Source of the DNA: Zygnema cylindricum
Taxonomy: Eukaryota; Streptophyta; Zygnematophyceae; Zygnematales; Zygnemataceae
Direction: 5' to 3'
NCBI GenBank assembly: GCA_037447655.1
Contig: JBBHKE010002609.1
Span: forward strand, 365,582 to 429,581
DNA: 64,000 nt
The position numbers and the translations under genes were made by a program. Below are positions 33,348-43,925 of the stretch, in pieces (within the stretch, counting starts at the first letter, position 1; each line of letters opens with the position of its first letter). The notes under the pieces were generated by a model. That model saw nothing but the letters and a program-made list of their open reading frames with translations. It was not told the origin of the DNA and ran no database searches.

Positions 33348-34236
33348 TGAAATTATGTGGTCTCATTGACCCACAGAATGAGCAGCCTATGTAAAGCCTC
33401 TAGGATAATATTTGCCCCTTCTACTTTCCCGCTGAATAAGCGCCGCCCAGGCACACAAATATTCTGACCACTCTCACCCTTGTGAGGACAAGACTCTCCT
33501 GAGTCAAACGCAAAAAGAATCACTGAATTTGCTCACCCGAGCAGTAAGTTATGGCTGGTCAAAGACGACCTTTATAGTTACAAGCTCTCTTAGAGAGAGA
33601 GGTACCTAAATATTACTAAGTCTCGGTCTGCCTACTCACGACTACCTACTATTAAACCCTAGTCCAATAGGAACACTATAAAGTACAAGAAGGTACAATG
33701 GGCGATGTACTTATTGTACAACTATTGTACGATAAGGTCTACAAGGTGACACCTGTCATATCGGAAGCCATGGTTCCTCCTCCCATCTTCTCCGGTATCA
33801 AATAATGTGGCGCCACGTGGCACCGCGTGACGCTATATCCGTATGCCGCCGAAAAGCTCACTTCGCGTGGCGGCTTTAATGCGGCCGTCCGATCAAAACA
33901 TATTTTACACGGTTCAGATTCCGCGTACATGTAGAAATTGCTCATTTTGGTTAGTCTGCGTTAATTAGCTGTTTTGTTAATGTTTATATATTTATGAAAC
34001 CCGTCACGTGTATCGTTTCGTAACTCCTTAATGGTTAAGGCGTTAGGCTATAAAGAGTCTAGTGGTCACAGGTTCAAATCTAGACCTAGGCATCATTTTA
34101 TCCAAAATACCCTTATCTGCAAAAACTGCCACTTTCTAAATATGGCGGCAGCCATGGCGCGCCTTTGATCCTCACTCTCTTTCTTTAAAACAAAACTAAA
34201 ATAGGGAAGTGAACTATTAATTACCTCTTTTCAACA
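33348..34236 (-). repeat. 5' LTR of element F
   Basis: 889 bp, nearly identical to 28028-28918; differences include a lost C at the gag start and single-base changes near 33497, 33733, 33883, 33921 and 34027. Confidence 0.95.
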
Positions 34237-34241
34237 GCTAC

Positions 34242-34545
34242 GGACTCAGGGGAGTCCACACTACACATGGGTGTAGTCGGTTAGAGTTTTTGCCTGCCAT
34301 GGTGGCTGCATTTCTAAGGGAAAGTCAAAGTGGGTGAATATGTCCAAAACTCATATTCTAACTTTGCATTCTATGGTGGAACTTAGCACACACAAAGTCT
34401 TATTTCACAGGGGTGAAGCTATAATGGGTTTGTGACTTTCAAGGGGTCAGTCATTTGGGTTTATATCAACTTGGAGTCGGCACTATCTAGATAAGCTTCT
34501 TTAGGATCTGCGATTTTTGTGGGCAATGGAGCACATAAAGTTTCA
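34242..34545 (+). repeat. 3' LTR of element C, piece 3
   Basis: Continues the C LTR leader portion (GGACTCAGGGGAGTCC...) to its end AAGTTTCA at 34545, with ATG GAG CAC ATA AAG TTT CA as the terminal gag-start relic. TTTTA at 34546-34550 starts element B again. Confidence 0.85.
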
Positions 34546-35598
34546 TTTTACCCTGAGCACACCCACTACAATTACTTAAATTCTCATTTTCCCCAAATGC
34601 GCATCCCTTCAACTACTCCCATCTTTTTCATTTCTTTTAACTTTTCTAGATTCACATGCCCAAGTCTCTTATGCCACAACATAATATCATTGACACCTGC
34701 ATAGTAAAGTTTGAGTTTTTCATTACTAAAGCAAGCCTGAACATTCCTTCGCTACCTTTCTCAGCAGTGAAATACACATTTTCGTCAAAGCTAGCTCTAA
34801 AAACTCCTTTTATGGTGTTATTTTGAAAACCTTTATCATCTAATACAGATGTATAGATAAGGTTTTTGTTTAACCCCGGAATAAACAATACATCGGAGAA
34901 TGTAACTTTTGAGGTTTTCCCTTACACTATGAATTTCAGATTTACCGATCCAACAAAAGTAGTGGTAAATACCCTCATATCCCCATATTCAATCTCTACT
35001 GTAGGAATTTTTCTCAGCTTAGTGAACATTTGCTTATCCTTGCACTTGTTCATGGAGGCACCTGAATCCATAATCCGGCCCCTTTCACCTTTCAGTCCAC
35101 CGAAAGCATATTTCTGCTTTTGTGGAATTTCGACTTCTGTCTTTGCCTCCAACTCCTCATCCAAAAGAAGTTCATCGTCCTCCTCATCGGATTCTTCCTC
35201 AAGTACCAGTGTGACAAGTTCGTTTTTCTTTTCTCGTGGTTGACCCCCGGTCTGCCCTTCCTTTATCCGAAGCTCGGTCAGTTTGGTACATTCCGCCATG
35301 TAATGCCCGGGTTTCTTGCAAAAATGACAAAGCCCTTTAGGTCCTCTTTTTCCAGACTCATCGGGTTGATTTTTTTGGTCTTCCCCTCCATGACTTCCAA
35401 GGGTTTTTTCGTGAATCTTTGTTTCTCCAACTTGCTCCACCCGCCAAGGCTTGTCCACTCTTAACTCCTCTCCCTATTTCGATTGTATTCTCTCAGACGA
35501 GGATTATACGAACTACCGAATTCCATATCCACCTGGAGTCCGACAGATCTTGTAACCGGTTCAGAATGTTCTCATAATCATCGGGTAGTTTCATGACT
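34546..35598 (-). pseudogene. Element B 5' part: integrase zinc domain, protease, gag C-terminus
   Basis: Minus strand: gag C-terminus with GLCHFCKKPGHYMAEC (CCHC knuckle, near 35320-35275), the acidic DEEDDELLLDEELE, the protease motif DSGAS (intact, near 35070), FTKLRKIPTVEIEYGD, then the pre-integrase stretch and NCSGCAQGK at the element C junction. It ends at 35598 inside gag (MKLPDDYEN region), replaced by element G RT. Confidence 0.8.
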
Positions 35599-37923
35599 GC
35601 CTATCTGCCGATAAGGGATATTTTCCATAAATCTTTTGTCGATCTTATCTATCTCATCATTAATGATCAATATTCCTCCCTCTTCACTCCCCTCACACAC
35701 TTTCTTCAAATCCATGGGAGTAGTACATCCGTTGCTTTCTCCATTTGAAATTTTTCTAGAATATTACCAATTGCTTCTTTCTGAGTGAGTCTTATAATCC
35801 TATTCCCTCTATCTCTCTCCATTTGAATTCCCAAAATGTACTTTGCTTCGCCGAGATCTTTCATGTCAAAGCGGCTTTTTAAGATCCCATTTTAGTTTGT
35901 TAATTTTATCTAAGGACTTGCTTAAGACCAACAAATCATCCACAAAAATAGCAATAAATATCACTCCATCCTCATCCTCAAATAAATATATGGAGTGATC
36001 TAAACTAATTCTGATATACCCCAAACCGGTCAGAAATTCGTCGAGCTTTATATTCCACAATCGCAGGGCTTGCTTAAGCCCATAGAGTGATTTTATCAGT
36101 TTGCAAACTTTGTTTTTTTCCCCATTTTCCACGAATCCTTCCGGTTGCCTCATGTAAATTTTTTCTTCCAACTCTTCGTACAAAAAGGTCGTTTTAATAT
36201 CCATCTGGTGTATTTTGATATCCTCCGCTGCGGCTATACTTAAAAAGATTCTAGCAGAAGGAAATCTGACTACAGGTGCAAAGGTTTTTTTCATAGTCTA
36301 TCCCCTTTTTTTGAGTATATCAATTTGCAACTAACCTAGCTTTGTACCTCTCAATGGTATTATCCGGGTTTAATTTAAGTTTAAAAACCCACTTACATCC
36401 GATTGGTTTTCGGTCCGGTGGACAATCTACCAACTCCCATGTATTGGCTTCCATGATAGAGGCCATTTCTTCATTTATAGCTGTGATCCACCGACTACTT
36501 TCTGGAGTGTTTATGGCCTCTAAGTATGTCTGAGGTTCATCTGGGTAAGACATCTTTGTGAGTTGGTTATTTACTTGTCTTTCTTGAAGTCTTTACTACT
36601 TTTTCTTCCCCTTTCAAAAATCGGACGCCGGTATGGAAGGCATCCTTGGGTTTTAGTTTAGGGAGATTTTCAGCTCCCGTATCTTCCAATTCCGGTGTCT
36701 CATCAAGTCCTCATCGGTTTCCACTTCGTATTGTGGCGTTGCCTCGGATGTTGTCCTTTCTTTTTTCTCCTTTGGTAGATCTGCAGATTTTTCTTTTTTC
36801 TCCCTCTTCCTTCTCTTCATTTTCAAAGTCAAAGTCAGAAAATTGATCCGTTTCAAATCTGATTTTGACTTCCTTATAACATTTGAATGGATCAATGGAC
36901 TTCTCTTCATTCATCACCACTATGTGTTTTACCAAAATTATATCTCTCTTTTTCAAGTCATACACTCGGTATCCTTTTGTGCTCTCATCATATCCCACAA
37001 GATATCCTGGCTTCCCTCTCCCCTTTAACTTCCATTTAGTCTTATCGGAATCCAAACTGTAGACTTGACTTCCGAACACTCTCAAACTAGACAAATCAGG
37101 CTTTCTTCCTGTCCACCTCTCATACGGAGTTTTCTCTTTATTTGCTGAAGTTAGGACTCTATTTTTTATGAAATTAGCATAGTTTATAGACTCCGCCCAA
37201 AACTGCAACCCTATCCTCTTATCAGTTAACATACTTCTGGACATATCTCCTAAAGTTCTATTTACTCTTTCTGCTACTGCATTTTGTTCCGGATTATAGG
37301 GAACAGTTTTCTCATGATGAATTCCTTCTTCTTTAAGATATTCTTCAAATTCCCTTGAGGTGTATTCTTTCCCATTATCACTTTTTATCTCTTTTATTGA
37401 GGTTTCGTGTAATATTTCACTCCATAATTTATACTTTTTGAAACATCTCAATACCTCTGACTTATGTCTGAGAAAGTATACCTTCGTGTATCTAGACCAA
37501 TCATCTGTGATAGTTAACATCCACCTCTTCCCCCCATGTGAAGCATATCTAGCAGGTCCTCAAACATCGGTGTGAATTAGATCCAATACTTTCTCTCTCC
37601 TAAATGTGGTTGCCTTTGGAAATGGAAGTCTATCAATCTTCCCTTGGGCACACCCACTGCAATCATCGAAGATCTCATCATCCTCAAAAATAATACCCTC
37701 CACTATTCCCTTTTTCTTCATTTTATTTAATCTATCTAGATGCACACGCCCCAACCTTTGGTGCCAAAGCATCATCTCACTTGCACAAGAGTAGAGAACA
37801 CTCTTTTAATTATAAAGAAAAATTCTGAACATTCCCTGACTGCCCTTCTCGGCTATGAAATAAACCTCATTATCAAAGCTTCCTGTGAAGATTCCTTTTC
37901 TAGTTCGTGTTTCAAACTCCTTT
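35599..37923 (-). pseudogene. Element G pol
   Basis: RT pieces 36553-36320 and 36294-35866 (QMDIKTTFLYEELEE, FVDDLLVLSK with F for Y), separated by frame breaks. The integrase core 37520-36711 is long (TDDWSRYTKVYF, IKSDNGKEYTS, NPEQNAVAERVNRTLGD). The zinc part 37775-37560 carries CSGCAQGKIDRLPFPK. Confidence 0.85.
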
Positions 37924-39399
37924 TCATCTAAGACAGCTGTTAATACCAAGTAAGACCAAGTTCTTACTAAGTTGTGGAATGTAAAGAACGTCTGAGAGTG
38001 TTACAATTGAGGCCTTTCCATCAACTAGAACCTTCAAATCAATTGTTCCAACAAGACTTGTGGTTTCTACTCTACCATCTCCGTACTCTATCTCAACTGT
38101 TGGGATCTTTCTCAGTTTAGTGAACCATGTTTTATCTTTGCACATATGCATTGAGGCCCCTGAGTCTATAATCCACCCATCTTCAGGTGGATCCTTGTTA
38201 CCTCCGAAAGCACATTTTTGTCTCCGTGGAATGTCAACATGTTTTTCAGTGTTTTTCGGATTAAGAAGAAGCTCCTCAAGCTCCTCTTCCTGTTCGGTTT
38301 CTTCGTTCTCTTGCTCATAATGAAATTGAGTTAGGAAAGCCTTTTTCTTTCCTCCATTTCTTGAGGTCCCTTGCCCATCTTTTAGTCGAAGGTTTGCAAG
38401 TTTGCCACATTCTGCCATATAGTGTCTCGGTTTCTTGCAGAAGTGACATAATCCTCCTCGAGAAGTTCCTCTCCCCTGTCTATCAAATCTACCACCTCCT
38501 TGTCCTTTTCCTCCAAAGTTTCGATAGGGGTCTTTCTCTCTCTCCTCATCACGTATTCGCCAATCAGCTGTTGCAGACAATGCTTGAACACTTGGACCTC
38601 CTCTCCTAAGCTTTATGGTGCTTTCTTTCACTAAAATCATTCCCACTGTGTCATCCCAATTCCAATTGCTATCTCCTATGTCTTGTAATCAACTAATGAT
38701 ATTCTCATACTCTTCAAGTAGTTTCATCATTAATGTGTTCACTCTTTGTCTCTCAGACCATGAGTTACCTGCACTCTCTAGCTCTCCAAATAATGCTCCT
38801 AAATCATTGCAATAATTATTCATGCTTCCTCCCTTATAAGTATAAACTACAATCTTGTTTTCTACCAACTGTTGTTGCTACAGTGATCCACTTTTATATT
38901 TGTTAACTAGTGATTTCCAAATCTGAGATGAAGAAGTGACATGCATAAGGGAAATGGCAATGCCCTTTGCTACACTTTTAGGAATTAAGAGCTTAGCAAC
39001 CTTGTCTTTGTAGTTCCACTTTTCATACTCTGATCTTTCGATCTGAACCCTTATCGCCGTTGCTGGTGGTGCTGCTGCTAGTATCGCCTTCGCCAATGGT
39101 GTCACTTGAGTTGCAACTCCTCCCTTTTCTACTTCCATGACAATCTCCTCTCCTTCCTCGTCTTCATCCTGAATGATGGTGGCACTTGTTCTACCTACTG
39201 TAGAGGCGGAGGTACCAAAAAAACGCGTTTCTCCAAACCTAGGTGGTGGTGGGCATCGAACTTGTCCGGACACTATGCCCCATAGGTGTTTCTCAAATAG
39301 TTCTCCCTCCATCATCATTTCCCAATAAAGAACGTTATATCCATCAAATATGGGCACCCTAGAGGGTGGGCCCATAACATGTAATTCTGTGGTCTCCAT
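37924..39399 (-). pseudogene. Element G gag-protease
   Basis: Gag N-part 39399-38878 ends in stops near 38880 and 38690. The second part 38646-37924 is clean with GLCHFCKKPRHYMAEC (Gly of the knuckle changed to Arg), the acidic ETEQEEELEELLLNPKN, IIDSGASMHMCKDK (intact protease motif) and LSDVLYIPQLSKNLV. Overall the best-preserved gag-protease junction in the window. Confidence 0.85.
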
Positions 39400-39588
39400 T
39401 GACCCAGAGAATGAGCAGCCTATGTAAAGCCTCTACGATAATATTTGCCCGTTCTACTTTCCCGCTGAATAAGCGCCGCCCAGGCACACAAATATTCTGA
39501 CCACTCTCACCCTTGTGATAACAAGACTCCCGTGAGTCAAACGCAAAAAGAATCACTGAATTTGCTCCTCTGAGTAGTAAGTTATGGC

Positions 39589-40426
39589 AGGTGAGAGGTA
39601 CAAAGCTAGGTTAGTTGCAAAAGGATATACTCAAAAAGAGGGGATAGACTACGAAAAAACCTTTGCACCTGTAGTCAAAAACCTTTCCTTCTGTTAGAAT
39701 CCTTTTAAGTATAGCCGCAGCGGAGGATATCGAAATACACCAGATGGATATTAAAACGACCTTTTTGCACGGAGAGTTGGAAGAAAAAATTTACATGAGG
39801 CAACCGGAAGGATTCATGGAAAGCGGGAAAAAACCAAAGTTTGCAAACTGATAAAATCACTCTATGGGCTTAAGCAAGCCTTGCGACAGTGGAATATAAA
39901 GCTCGACGAATTTTTTACTGGTTTAGGGTATATCAGAATAAGTGTAGATCACTCCATATATTTATTTGAGGATGAGGATAAAGTGATATTTATTGCTATT
40001 TATATGGATGATTTGTTGGTCTTAAGCAAGTCCTTCGATAAAATTAACAAACTAAAACGGGATCTTAAAAGCCGCTTTGACATTAAAGATATCGGCGAAG
40101 CAAAGTACATTTTGGGAATTCAAATGGAGAGAGATAGAGGGAATAGGATTATAAGACTCACTCAGAAAGAAGCAATTAGTAATATTCTAGAAAAATTTCA
40201 AATGGAGAAAGCAAACGGATGTACTACTCCCATGGATTTGAAGAAAGTGTGTGAGGGGAGTGAAGAGGGAGGAATATTGATCATTAATGATGAGATAGAT
40301 AAGATAGACAAAAGATTTATGGAAAATATCCCTTATCGGCATATAGGAAGTTTAATATATTTTATGAATTGTACCCGGCCGGATATAGCTGCAGCCGTAG
40401 GAGTCCTCAGCAAGAGTCTAAATAGA
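39589..40426 (+). pseudogene. F-family RT fragment in opposite orientation
   Basis: Starts abruptly at GAGAGGTACAAAGC ([11 protein letters not shown]) and runs through QMDIKTTFLHGELEE, the open stretch 39881-40426 (YMDDLLVLSK, ILGIQMERDRG, RPDIAAAVGVLSKS), and stops inside RT. Both ends are blunt junctions: a truncated LTR on the left and a LINE fragment on the right. Confidence 0.8.
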
Positions 40427-40918
40427 GAGCCAAGTAAAGGAGGATGGGGGAGGCCAAGGCAAAACCGGAGGGCGGTGGTGAACTGAGCCGGTGAGAATCG
40501 GAGAGTGGAAAAAATCGGTATAGCGAAAAGCCAAGACCCAGAACTAGGTCCGCCACAAGAGAGAAGACGGGCACGCGAAGAATCGGAGGGAAGCGCCTTG
40601 AGAAGGTCGCATTTAATGGCGGCGACAACCCGATCAAAAATCGATTCCTAGACACGCTCAACAGATTTTGTAACAAGGGTGGAGAAAATTGGCACATCCA
40701 CTAGGGCATCGGGAGGAAGAGAACGTGACGCGTCCAATAGAGATCGTTGGAAGGCGAACACATCGTCTGAAACCCGGGGTAAAACGGTAGCTAGAACGGT
40801 GGTGTCCCCAGCCAAGAAACGACAAACAAGAGTGGAGGCAATAAGACGCCAACTTCCCAAATAGGCAGCGGGAGCAACACGAGCAGTGGATAGTAGACTC
40901 AACCCCCCAAGTAGAGAC
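40427..40918 (-). pseudogene. Internal fragment of the LINE-like element
   Basis: Minus-strand translation matches the middle of the LINE protein at 4311-6779 (STARVAPAAYLGSW, RFLAGDT, VFAFQRSLLDASRSLPP). The fragment corresponds to about 4940-5440 of the window and is cut at both ends, the right end by an LTR. Confidence 0.8.
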
Positions 40919-42267
40919 TGTTGAAAAGAGGTAATTAATAGTTCACTTCTATAGTTTAGTTAGAATGTAAAGAGAGAGAAAGAGAGAACCAAAGGCACGC
41001 CATGGCTGCCGCGTCATTTAGGAGGGAGAATGAAATAAAAGGTATTTTACTATTTTAGCAAAATACTACCTCTAGCCGGATTTGATCCGGGGTCTATGGA
41101 ATACTTCTTAGACCTTAGCCTTATCCATTAAGGCACTAGCGAAACGATATACGTATTACGTTTCACGCACATTTATCTATTTCTTATACGGGCTAATTTG
41201 CAGCAAACTAACGAAAACACGCATTAATCAATTTATGCATGGAAGCGAATCGAAGCCGCATAAATACAAATGATCGGACGACCACAATTGCAGCCGCCAC
41301 CCGCAGTAAACTTTCGGCGGCCTTTGGGGATAGCGTCACGCGACGCCACGTGGCACCATACTATTGGATACCGGAGAAGATGGGAGGAGGAACCATGGCT
41401 CCCGTTTTGACAAGCGTCACTTTGAAAGCCATGTTGTACAATGGTCGTACAATAAGTACATCGCCTAATGTACCTTCTTGTATTATATAGTGTTTCTATT
41501 GGACTAGGGTTTAGTAGTAGGCAGACCAGGACTTAGTGAAATTTAGGTACCTCTCTCTAAGAGAGCTTGTAACTATAAAGGTCATCTTTGACTAGCCATA
41601 ACTTACTACTCAGTTACAAGCTCTCTTAGAGAGAGGTACCTAAATGTCACTAAGTCTTGGTCTGCCTACTACTAAACCCTAATCCAATAGAAACACTATA
41701 TAGTACAAGAAGGTACATTAGGCGATGTACTTATTGTACTACCATTGTACGACATGGCTTTCAAAGTGACGCCTGTCAAAACGGGAGCCATGGTTCCTCC
41801 TCCCATCTTCTCCGGTATCCAATAGTATGGTGCCACGTGGCGTCGCATGACGCTATCCCCAAAGGCCGCCGAAAGTTTATTGCGGGTGGCGGCTGCAATT
41901 GTTGTCGTCCGATCATTTGTATTTATGCGGCTTCGATTCGCTTCCATGCATGAATTGATTAATGCGTGTTTTCGTTAGTCTGCTGCAATATAGTCAGTTT
42001 AATAAATAGATCAATATGCGTGAAACGTGATACATATATCGTTTCGCTAGTGCCTTAATGGATAAGGCTTAGCTTAAGAGTAGTTCGTAAACCCCGGTTC
42101 AAATCTGGCCAGAGGCATTCTTTTGCTACAAATAGTAAAATACCTTCTATTTCATTCTACCTCCTTCTAAATGACGCGGCAGCCATGGCGTGCCTTTGGT
42201 TCTCTCTTTCTCTCTCTTTACATTCTAACTAAAATATAGAACTGAACTATTAATTACCTCTTTTCAA
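40919..42267. repeat. 1.35-kb palindrome of two facing F-type LTR pieces
   Basis: The left arm starts TGTTGAAAAGAGG at 40919 and runs in LTR sense to about 41573. The right arm 41613-42267 is its reverse complement, ending CCTCTTTTCAA. The loop is about 39 nt (41574-41612). Arms are about 650 bp with scattered differences. Both lack the last 200 bp or so of the LTR (leader, gag start, primer site). Confidence 0.85.
42045..42124 (+). promoter_or_regulatory. tRNA-like Pol III-type block in palindrome arm
   Basis: TAGTGCCTTAATGGATAAGGC (its core AATGGATAAGGC matches a tRNA-Arg-type D arm), B box GGTTCAAATCT at 42096-42106, 3' arm AGGCATT roughly complementary to 5' AGTGCCT, then TTTT at 42121-42124. 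The mirror copy is at about 41062-41143 on the minus strand. The most tRNA-like of all the LTR blocks. Confidence 0.5.
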
Positions 42268-42904
42268 GAGTGCTAAAAATTGGGTTAACAACAATATTTT
42301 ATCATTTCGGGTCAAAAACCACGACCTAAAGTTAGATTAATTAGTTTAATAGAGATGGGCGGTGTAGGCAAAGTGTGTGTAATTGCAACTCCGCTACGTC
42401 GCTCATCTTTATTAGTGCTTAAAAATATTAGCTTAGGCGTTGATTTTGTCTCAATAAAAGAAAATTTGTGTATAAGTGTTGAGAAAACGCAAACATTATC
42501 ATTGATTTTGGCAGTTAATGTCAATTGTGTGTTTACTTTGTAACGTCTACGTTGAATCACCATCATCTTTATTTAAAGTGTAAGTCTCTAACCAAGACAA
42601 CATTCGTTGCGATACATACTTTTGGGGTTTGAAAATTTTACGAAACAATTTAAAATTTGTTTATTATTATTTTATATTATTTATGCTTTACATTAATTAA
42701 TTTTTCTGCTCTTTTTGGTGGCTAACAAGTATTTAAAGCCAATTATATGAGAAACGCACTAAGCGTTGCAGAAAGAAGATGTGAGGTGTAACATTTTGTA
42801 CCGAAACCCGACTTTTGGTACATAGCGTTAAATTTTAAGTAACATTATAAAAAGTGGTTAAGATTAAATGAAAACTATCGTTGCTTTTATTTTAGTGTTA
42901 ATAA

Positions 42905-43240
42905 GACGATGTGCAAATGTCTTAAAGTAAGGGTTTTTTTTTGTCGTTTTCACAAAAAATGGGACTTTCAACGAGAAAATCTACGCCATACTAAAAGTGT
43001 GTGAAAACTAAAGCACATTTCGAGTCACCGAAAAACTTGGAATGTACTCCAACTTGGCATTACTATCTTTTCGGCCCACTGCCACGTCATGCCAGTTTAT
43101 CTTCAAACTTATGTTAAAATCGACTCGTGAGGTGATTTTTTTTTTAGTAATAGTCGATCGACGAATAAAAAAAACGTTGTCGCACGCGTCACAGGTCATC
43201 AATTTTTTTTGCACGAGAGGGAGTACACGCTGTTTTTTTC
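42905..43240 (+). repeat. Dispersed repeat, copy 1
   Basis: Starts GATGTGCAAATGTCTTAAAGTAAGGG, then a T run and GTCGTTTTCACAAAA, later GTACTCCAACTTGGC and CCACGTCATG. Related copies begin at about 43660 and 63605. Confidence 0.5.
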
Positions 43241-43654
43241 CATATTAGCATGTACGTAGAAAAATGAGAAACATGTATGGAAAAAAAATACAAGGGTCTC
43301 GACCTCCACCTTCAAAGTTTACGTCGTTTTTGTCTCTCCCCCTCTTTCTCACTCGGTCGCTCCTCTCTCCCTCTTCTTTTAATGAAATACACAAATAATG
43401 GTATGGAATGAAAGATATCTTTTTTCTTTGTTTTGAATACCGTTGGTCGTATTTTGTAGTGTTGTGTATCGGTAACCACTTGACGATAACCGTTATGCCC
43501 ATTTTTTTTGCCTACCGATGATTGTTATACTGGCATAATATATCGGTATCGGTGTTATCGCAATAAATAACCGATAATTTTGTTACTTTATCGCAATAAC
43601 ACCGATATGATAATTATCGACGATAATTGTACCTTCATAACGTATATCTGTACG

Positions 43655-43925
43655 AGTTAGGGCATGTCCCCATGTGTCCAAATAAGGGTTTTTTTGTTGT
43701 CGTTTTCTTGTAAAACTTAGCGTCGTGTCGTGTAAGTAGCAGCAGCACAAACAAATAGAAAAAAGCAAAATTACATTTTGCGTCATCGTCGAACTTATAA
43801 TGTACAACATGTTGTCGTCTTGTGTTTTTCGACCCACGGCCACATGAAGAAAAGTCATCTTTAAACTTTGCTTTAAAACACATCGGCGATGTGTTTTAAA
43901 ACAAATTATTTTCGTTAAACATATA
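43655..43925 (+). repeat. Dispersed repeat, copy 2
   Basis: GGCATGTCCCCATGTGTCC...AATAAGGGTTTTTTTGTTGTCGTTTTC, ACTTATAATGTACAAC and CGACCCACGGCCACATG follow the same order as copy 1 with heavy divergence. Confidence 0.45.

Larger units (their letters stand above)
28028..34236 (-). mobile_element. Copia-type element F (minus), complete with perfect TSD
   Basis: 6,209 bp bounded by TG/CA ends and a perfect 5-bp TSD GCTAC (28023-28027 and 34237-34241), inserted in the 3' LTR of element C. The LTRs of 891 and 889 bp differ by only about a dozen positions by eye (about 1.3%), so this is the youngest insertion here. Gag, protease, integrase, RT and RNase H are all present, with several frameshifts. 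Confidence 0.95.
16357..34545 (+). mobile_element. Non-autonomous copia element C (plus) with nested insertions
   Basis: LTR-gag-LTR element of about 4.3 kb once D (19976-27637), F (28028-34236) and their TSDs are removed. The 5' LTR is 16357-17526, the interior 17527-19489, and the 3' LTR lies in three pieces: 19490-19975, 27638-28027 and 34242-34545. It has no protease, integrase or complete RT. It is flanked by CTTTA/TTTTA in element B integrase. Confidence 0.85.
12179..35598 (-). mobile_element. Copia-type element B (minus), split by nested insertions
   Basis: Outermost element of the nest. Its 3' part is 12179-16356 (3' LTR, RNase H, RT, integrase) and its 5' part is 34546-35598 (integrase zinc domain, protease, gag C-terminus). 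The integrase codons around CAQGK resume across the gap once element C (16357-34545) is removed. The flanking pentamers CTTTA (16352-16356) and TTTTA (34546-34550) form an imperfect TSD. The 5' LTR and gag N-terminus are lost at 35598, where element G begins. Confidence 0.85.
35599..39588 (-). mobile_element. Element G: truncated F-family copia element (minus)
   Basis: Very close to element F. It begins inside RT (ENIPYRQ region) at 35599, so RNase H and the 3' LTR are missing. Gag starts METTELHVMGPPSRVP at 39399 inside the LTR. The primer site 39365-39379 has one change. Only about 209 bp of the 5' LTR (39380-39588) remain before an unrelated junction. No TSD can be assigned. Confidence 0.8.
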
